A DNA stretch of 10,731 nucleotides from JADHUC01 sp964617665 (GTDB lineage: Bacteria > Planctomycetota > Planctomycetia > Pirellulales > Pirellulaceae): assembly GCA_964617665.1 (NCBI GenBank), contig CAZUAH010000483.1, positions 1 to 10,731 on the forward strand. The letters run 5' to 3'. Position numbers and translations under genes: made by a program. Below are positions 6,735-10,731 of this stretch, one piece after another. The notes under the pieces are model-generated. The model saw only the letters and a program-made list of their open reading frames with translations, did not search any database and was not told where the DNA came from. The stretch's first letter is position 1. Every line of letters begins with the position of its first letter.

Positions 6735-8242
6735 GGAGCCACCAGACGCAACCAACAGCTCGATCGGTCAGCCGGCGCGAGTTCCTCGGGCAGTCGCTCC
6801 GGTTGAGCGCCGTGGCGACCGCAGCCACTGGAACGGCTATCGCTACGACGTGCCATGCAGAATCGCTACGACCATCTCAGCAGGCACCCAGTCCCGCAAC
6901 CGGCCCGTTGCGAGTCAATCCAGACAATTCCCGTTACTTCACCGATGGCAGCGGAAAGGTGATCTACCTGACCGGGTCGCACATGGGCTGGGAACTGCAA
7001 GACGACTCATGGGGTCGAGAGCACGTTTTTGACTACGCCGCGTTTCTCGACTTCCTGGTCAAACACAACCACAACTTGATCCGGCTGTGGGTGGTCGAAC
7101 ATACACGCGGGGTCACGTCCAACCCCCGCGCGGTGGCCTCGCCAATGCCATACCGACGCACCGGCCCAGGCAATGCGCAGGACGGCAAGCCTAAATTCGA
7201 CCTCGAGCAATTCGAACCGCTGTACTTCAAAAGACTGCGCGAAAGGGTGATTGCCGCCGGCGAACGAGGCATCTATGTGGCCGTGATGCTTTTCCAGGGG
7301 TTCAGCATTCACAAACGTTCGGGACGAAATCCTTGGTTTGGTCATCCGTACAATCGCCACAACAACGTGAATGGGATCGACGGTGACGCGAACGGCGATG
7401 GAGAGGGTCGCGAGGCGCACACGCTGGACAATCGTGAGGTGACGGCTCGTCAAGAAGCGTATGTGCGCAAGGTCATCGACACGGTGGGAGACTTGGACAA
7501 CGTTCTTTACGAGATCGCCAACGAGGCGGGTGTGTATTCGACCGATTGGCAATACCGCATGATTCGTTTCATCAAGCAATACGAATCGACCAAAACCAAG
7601 CAGCATCCTGTCGGCATGACCGTGCAGATCCCCGGACGTCACAACAATAACAAGGTGCTCTTTGATAGTCCGGCCGACTGGATCTCGCCCAACCGCGAAG
7701 GCGGCTACGGAACTCATCCGCCAGCAGCCGATGGACGGAAAGTGATCATCAGCGACACGGACCACCACGGCGCCAAGCCGTACTTGGAACGTCGCACATG
7801 GGTGTGGAAGAGTCTCTTGCGAGGTCACAACCCGATCTTCCTGGACATGTACCCCGAACAGGAAACCAAACAACTGGACTCCATCGCCGACGACCGGCTC
7901 GACCCAAAGTGGGAGCCCATCCGCCGCGCCATGGGCAATGCACGAAAGTTGGCGAATCGAATCAACCTAGTCGCAGTGGTCCCGCGAAACGACCTCGCGT
8001 CGTCCGAGTATTGCTTGGCGAATCCCGGCCGGGAATATCTGACGTACTTACCCGAAGGCGGATCGGTCAGCGTGGATCTCTCAGCGGTCACCGACTATTT
8101 TTCAGTTACGTGGCTAAACCCGAGCACGGGAAAGGCCACGAGAGCAGGCAGGGCAAAAGGTGGGATTCGTCGGAAGTTCATGTCGCCGTTCAGCGGCGAT
8201 GCGCTGCTGTATGTTTCCACAGAGCACCTTGCAGACTTGTGA
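6731..8242 (+). CDS. Tat-exported GH-A-type glycosidase-like protein (apiosidase/DUF4038-like) with collagen-binding-like C-terminal domain
   Basis: A 503-residue protein. ATG 6731-6733 overlaps the previous stop (ATGA), so the longer in-frame stretch from 6551 is not coding. Residues 14-20 (SRREFLG) start a Tat signal, cut near CHA-ES (43). NSRYFTDGSGKVIYLTGSH (66-84) is the opening strand of the DUF4038/GH140-like barrel. YEIANE (260-265) is the GH-A strand-4 motif, with Glu265 the likely acid/base. SDTDHHG (341-347) may hold the nucleophile, although clan A usually has Glu there. An Asp-rich loop, GDANGDGEGRE (218-228), looks calcium-binding. Residues 430-500 (REYLTYLPEGGSVSVDLS, then TWLNPSTGK) match the putative collagen-binding domain PF12904. 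It should cleave or bind a glycan in the periplasm, coupled to the ceramidase-like enzyme. The family call is good; the substrate is unknown. Confidence 0.8.
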   Translation: MRSHQTQPTARSVSRREFLGQSLRLSAVATAATGTAIATTCHAESLRPSQQAPSPATGPLRVNPDNSRYFTDGSGKVIYLTGSHMGWELQDDSWGREHVFDYAAFLDFLVKHNHNLIRLWVVEHTRGVTSNPRAVASPMPYRRTGPGNAQDGKPKFDLEQFEPLYFKRLRERVIAAGERGIYVAVMLFQGFSIHKRSGRNPWFGHPYNRHNNVNGIDGDANGDGEGREAHTLDNREVTARQEAYVRKVIDTVGDLDNVLYEIANEAGVYSTDWQYRMIRFIKQYESTKTKQHPVGMTVQIPGRHNNNKVLFDSPADWISPNREGGYGTHPPAADGRKVIISDTDHHGAKPYLERRTWVWKSLLRGHNPIFLDMYPEQETKQLDSIADDRLDPKWEPIRRAMGNARKLANRINLVAVVPRNDLASSEYCLANPGREYLTYLPEGGSVSVDLSAVTDYFSVTWLNPSTGKATRAGRAKGGIRRKFMSPFSGDALLYVSTEHLADL

Positions 8243-8305
8243 CAAACATCGTTGGAGGAGAATGCAGGGCTTCTGATTTGTATGACTTGCGGCGTCTCTG
8301 AATTC

Positions 8306-8375
8306 GTGGCATGGACCCCTGGTCCGTGTGCTTTCCGGTGTTTGTAGGCTGGCACGGACCAGGGGTCCATGCTAC
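8306..8375. repeat. REP-type palindrome pair in inverted orientation with GTRG feet
   Basis: GCATGGACCCCTGGTCCGTG (8309-8328) is the exact reverse complement of 8353-8372: 20 of 20 bases, with 24 bases between. Each arm is itself a hairpin: CATGGACC, loop CCT, GGTCCGTG, paired throughout with one T-G wobble. Read outward to inward, each unit is preceded by GTGG (left, 8306-8309) or GTAG (right, minus strand, 8375-8372), sharing one base with the arm. A GTRG tetranucleotide before a short imperfect palindrome is the layout of REP sequences mobilised by RAYT transposases. No such transposase is in the window. It lies between two same-strand genes, where it could halt or stabilise the transcript. 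Confidence 0.7.
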
Positions 8376-8407
8376 ATCTTGCGCAACTTCAAACGATCAA
8401 ACACTCT

Positions 8408-8414
8408 GGAGGAG
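8408..8414 (+). promoter_or_regulatory. Strong Shine-Dalgarno that decides the nitrilase GTG start
   Basis: GGAGGAG lies six bases before GTG 8421-8423. It fixes that start over an upstream in-frame ATG at 8328 that would read through the REP palindromes. Confidence 0.7.
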
Positions 8415-8420
8415 AACAAC

Positions 8421-9413
8421 GTGAGTGACCGTCTTCCTCAAGTCAAAGCAGCCGTTGTGCAGGCAGCTCCCGTGCCTTTCGACCGTGAAGCGACGATTCA
8501 GAAGGCGTGTAGTTTGATTGCCGAGGCGGCTTCGCAGGGGGCAAAGCTGATCGTCTTGCCCGAGGCGTTTGTACCGGCCTATCCTCGAGGGCTGAGCTTC
8601 GGGGCCGTGGTTGGCAGCCGCAGCGACGAAGGGCGGCGACTTTGGCAGCGTTATTGGGAAAACGCTGTTGACGTGCCCGGCCCGGACACCGACACGCTGG
8701 GCGAGGCCGCTCGTGAGGCCGGAGTGTACCTGGCCATCGGCGTTGTCGAGCGGGACAGTCAATTCAGCCGCGGGACGCTCTATTGCACCTTGCTCTACTT
8801 CGGCCCCGACGGACAACTGCTTGGCAAACACCGAAAGCTGAAGCCTACGGGCTCGGAGCGACTGATTTGGGGCGAGGGCGATGGCAGCACGCTGACCGTG
8901 ATCGACACGGACTTCGGCAAGCTCGGCGGTTTGATCTGCTGGGAGAACTACATGCCGCTGGCACGAATGGCGATGTACAGCAAGGGGGTCGACATCTACC
9001 TGGCACCCACTGCGGACGCCCGCGACACATGGCAAGCCACATTGCAGCACATCGCCTGCGAAGGCCGATGTTTTATATTGGGCTGCAACCAGTTCTTCAC
9101 AAAAGACATGTACCCGAACGATTTGGCCGCAGGAGATGAACTGGCCAACCAACCCGAAGTCATGTGCCGCGGCGGAAGCGCCATCATCTCGCCTCTAGGC
9201 GAGGTCCTGGCCGGTCCGCTTTACGACAAGGAAGGCACGTTGTTCGCCGACCTGGACCTAGGCGATATCCCGCGCGCCCGATTCGATCTCGACCCGGCGG
9301 GCCACTACGCCCGCCCCGACGTTTTTCGACTGATCATCAACGAACATCCGCAAGAACCCGCAGAACGCGATAACTCGCTCACGAACAGCCGGCAAGAATC
9401 GGAAAAAGGCTGA
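8421..9413 (+). CDS. Nitrilase-superfamily enzyme, nitrilase branch
   Basis: A 330-residue cytoplasmic protein with a GTG start set by GGAGGAG (8408-8414). The catalytic triad is complete: Glu48 in LPEAFVPAYPRG, Lys139 in KHRKLKPT and Cys173 in GGLICWENYMPLAR. The CWENYMPLARxxxYxKGxxIYLAPTAD block is typical of true nitrilases (EC 3.5.5.1 and relatives such as cyanide dihydratase) rather than amidases. A nitrilase would turn an organic nitrile into a carboxylate and ammonia; these enzymes form spirals or oligomers. Length (330) is usual, and the last 20 residues are a charged tail. It follows the glycosidase-like gene by 178 bases that contain the REP pair, on the same strand, so it may be read from the same promoter or its own. 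No signal peptide is present. The substrate is unknown; the family call is firm. Confidence 0.9.
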   Translation: MSDRLPQVKAAVVQAAPVPFDREATIQKACSLIAEAASQGAKLIVLPEAFVPAYPRGLSFGAVVGSRSDEGRRLWQRYWENAVDVPGPDTDTLGEAAREAGVYLAIGVVERDSQFSRGTLYCTLLYFGPDGQLLGKHRKLKPTGSERLIWGEGDGSTLTVIDTDFGKLGGLICWENYMPLARMAMYSKGVDIYLAPTADARDTWQATLQHIACEGRCFILGCNQFFTKDMYPNDLAAGDELANQPEVMCRGGSAIISPLGEVLAGPLYDKEGTLFADLDLGDIPRARFDLDPAGHYARPDVFRLIINEHPQEPAERDNSLTNSRQESEKG

Positions 9414-9563
9414 CTTACAGACTACCGGGGCATCAAAAGTCGGGAACTGAGAGCCGAGAGGAACAGCGACACCTCCTGGGGCAAACACACGCATGATCTC
9501 TTCATCTCGTATCCCGTATCTCGGATCACTACCAGATTGTCCGCGTAGCGCAGATGCCTGCCG

Positions 9564-10731
9564 TCACAGCTTGGCCAATTGGTCTCTGTTTTCGTGGATC
9601 TTCATCATTGCGTCGACAATATCGTCCATCAGTTGCTTGCCGCTGAGAAACGCATATTGGGGAAACCATACGCCTTCCTGGGCCAGTTGATCGTTCGCGG
9701 GGCAATGGTTCTGTTCACGATACCGGTTGAGCCGTTCATTCGAGAATACCTTTTGAAACGCGCGAGTCTTCAACGCCTGTTCGATGAAGGGCTGTTTGTT
9801 CAGCTGGTCGAAGTACATGGTCGTGAATCGAATGCCTTCCTTCCGCAAAGCCCGGAGGAATTTCTCCCTGGGCGCGTCGTTGAAGTGTTTCTTCTGGTAC
9901 CGGAACCCGTAAATGTAATACGCCGCTTGCGTGACTCCCTTGTGCAGTTTTTGAGGCACTATGCCGGGGATCTCCTCTAGACGGCGGGCGAGATACCTGG
10001 CGTTTTCGTTTCTGGTCTTTGTTTGTTCGGGAAGGGTCGCAAACTGTGGGTTCAAAACGGCAGCTTCGAATTCGTTCATTCGGTATTTCGTGCCTATACC
10101 CGGTCTTTCATTGTGGCTGCCCTGGCCGATGTTGTGAAACGCATAGCATTTCTCCATCAGTTCCGCGTCATTGCCGACAATAGCGCCGCCTTCGCCGCAG
10201 GCGATCACTTTGCTGGACTGAAAACTGAAGCAGCCCAGGTCGCCGAACGTGCCGCACTTCTTGCCATTGAACTCGGCCAGGTGGGCCTGGGCGGCATCTT
10301 CGACTACTTTCAGGTTGTGTTTGTTGGCAACTGCCATGATCCGGCCCATGTCGCTGGGGATCCCGCCGATATGGACCGGTTCCACGGCACGCGTGTTTGC
10401 CGTGATAAGTGGTTCAATCTTGTCAGGATCCATTTGGAATGTGTCGATGTCCACATCCACGAATACCGGCAGCGCATTGCAGAGCAGAACGGCCTGAATG
10501 GACGCGATGTAGGTGCAGGGCATCACAAGAACCTCGTCGCCCGCTCCAACGCCAACCGAGTGCAGGGCTGTGTGCAATGCTTGCGTGCAAGAGCCCGTCG
10601 CCAGACAGTGCTTGGTTCCGATCAACTCGGCGAATCGTTTCTCGAACTCACCAACCTGTCCCACGCCGTGCCGCTTTTCGCCCAGTCGCCGGCCCCAACT
10701 TCCAGAGCGAAACGTTGAGACAAGTGACTCT
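9564..10731 (-). CDS. DegT/DnrJ/EryC1/StrS-family PLP aminotransferase, 5' end beyond the window
   Basis: The frame is open from TGA 9564-9566 to the right edge. The GTG at 10662-10664 is not the real start, because upstream codons continue the family sequence (STFRSGSWGRRLGEKRHGVG before QVGEFEKRF). Counting from that GTG, the PLP-binding parts are TGSCTQAL (23-30), Asp123 in VVEDAAQAH and Lys152 in CFSFQSSKVIACGEGG. Residues 187-196 (RPGIGTKYRMNEFEAA) hold the family's dimer-contact motif. The C-terminal half includes the QAAYYIYGFRYQ strand. Members are sugar aminotransferases or AHBA synthase-like enzymes and act on nucleotide sugars or small keto substrates. The SSK lysine supports an active transaminase rather than a dehydratase (which has His). 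It converges on the nitrilase with 150 bases between. Confidence 0.85.
   Translation of the reverse strand, partial: ESLVSTFRSGSWGRRLGEKRHGVGQVGEFEKRFAELIGTKHCLATGSCTQALHTALHSVGVGAGDEVLVMPCTYIASIQAVLLCNALPVFVDVDIDTFQMDPDKIEPLITANTRAVEPVHIGGIPSDMGRIMAVANKHNLKVVEDAAQAHLAEFNGKKCGTFGDLGCFSFQSSKVIACGEGGAIVGNDAELMEKCYAFHNIGQGSHNERPGIGTKYRMNEFEAAVLNPQFATLPEQTKTRNENARYLARRLEEIPGIVPQKLHKGVTQAAYYIYGFRYQKKHFNDAPREKFLRALRKEGIRFTTMYFDQLNKQPFIEQALKTRAFQKVFSNERLNRYREQNHCPANDQLAQEGVWFPQYAFLSGKQLMDDIVDAMMKIHENRDQLAKL

Noticed and set aside
8328..8420. Upstream ATG for the nitrilase
   Set aside because: The extension is encoded by the REP palindromes and has no family similarity; GTG 8421 has a strong ribosome-binding site.
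9414..9563. Bidirectional terminator between the converging nitrilase and aminotransferase genes
   Set aside because: Expected from the layout, but I found no stable inverted repeat with T-runs there.
10023..10718. 231-codon plus-strand frame
   Set aside because: It is the antisense shadow of the aminotransferase, whose PLP motifs are clear.

Overview
The window looks like chromosomal DNA of a planctomycete, most likely of the Pirellula/Rhodopirellula type. The supporting signs are an N-terminal leader ending in an LExR-LLA motif, GEVED/cadherin/VCBS/LamG surface-protein modules, a small protein starting with an NPYQxP motif, a zinc-ribbon protein of a kind common in that phylum, and Tat-exported ceramidase-like and glycosidase-like enzymes. 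This assignment is inferred from protein families, not from a marker gene.

The left 4.5 kb is a patchwork of small genes and gene remains. It holds an orphan 63-residue leader of a surface protein (266-457), a small zinc-ribbon protein on the minus strand (504-824) and a three-helix membrane protein (1170-1541). Then comes a HAD-type phosphatase gene whose 3' half is missing (1604-1858). About 2.26 kb of a giant surface-adhesin gene follows on the minus strand (1859 to about 4118), and after it a SOUL haem-binding gene whose 5' part is missing (about 4119-4512). The adhesin block therefore sits between two genes that are both broken exactly where it begins and ends. The block is damaged too: it has a net 5-base deletion, an in-frame cadherin-to-LamG fusion, a tandemly duplicated GEVED segment and a stop codon borrowed from the HAD gene. 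Either a recombination event replaced the sequence between the HAD and SOUL genes, or the repeats caused an assembly chimera.

The right 6.2 kb is intact. A DUF393 thiol-disulfide protein (4548-4961) is followed by a 327-base gap. Then comes a likely transcription unit: a Tat-exported neutral-ceramidase-like hydrolase (5289-6734), overlapping by ATGA a Tat-exported GH-A-type glycosidase-like protein (6731-8242), then a GTG-started nitrilase (8421-9413). The gap before the nitrilase carries a pair of inverted REP-type palindromes with GTRG feet (8306-8375). A DegT/DnrJ/EryC1/StrS aminotransferase converges from the minus strand and runs off the right edge (9564-10731).

The two exported enzymes probably act on an amide- or ester-bearing glycoside or glycolipid in the periplasm, and the nitrilase may process a nitrogen compound in the cytoplasm. 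That joint role is inference from gene order. I found no tRNA, rRNA, CRISPR array or transposase gene.
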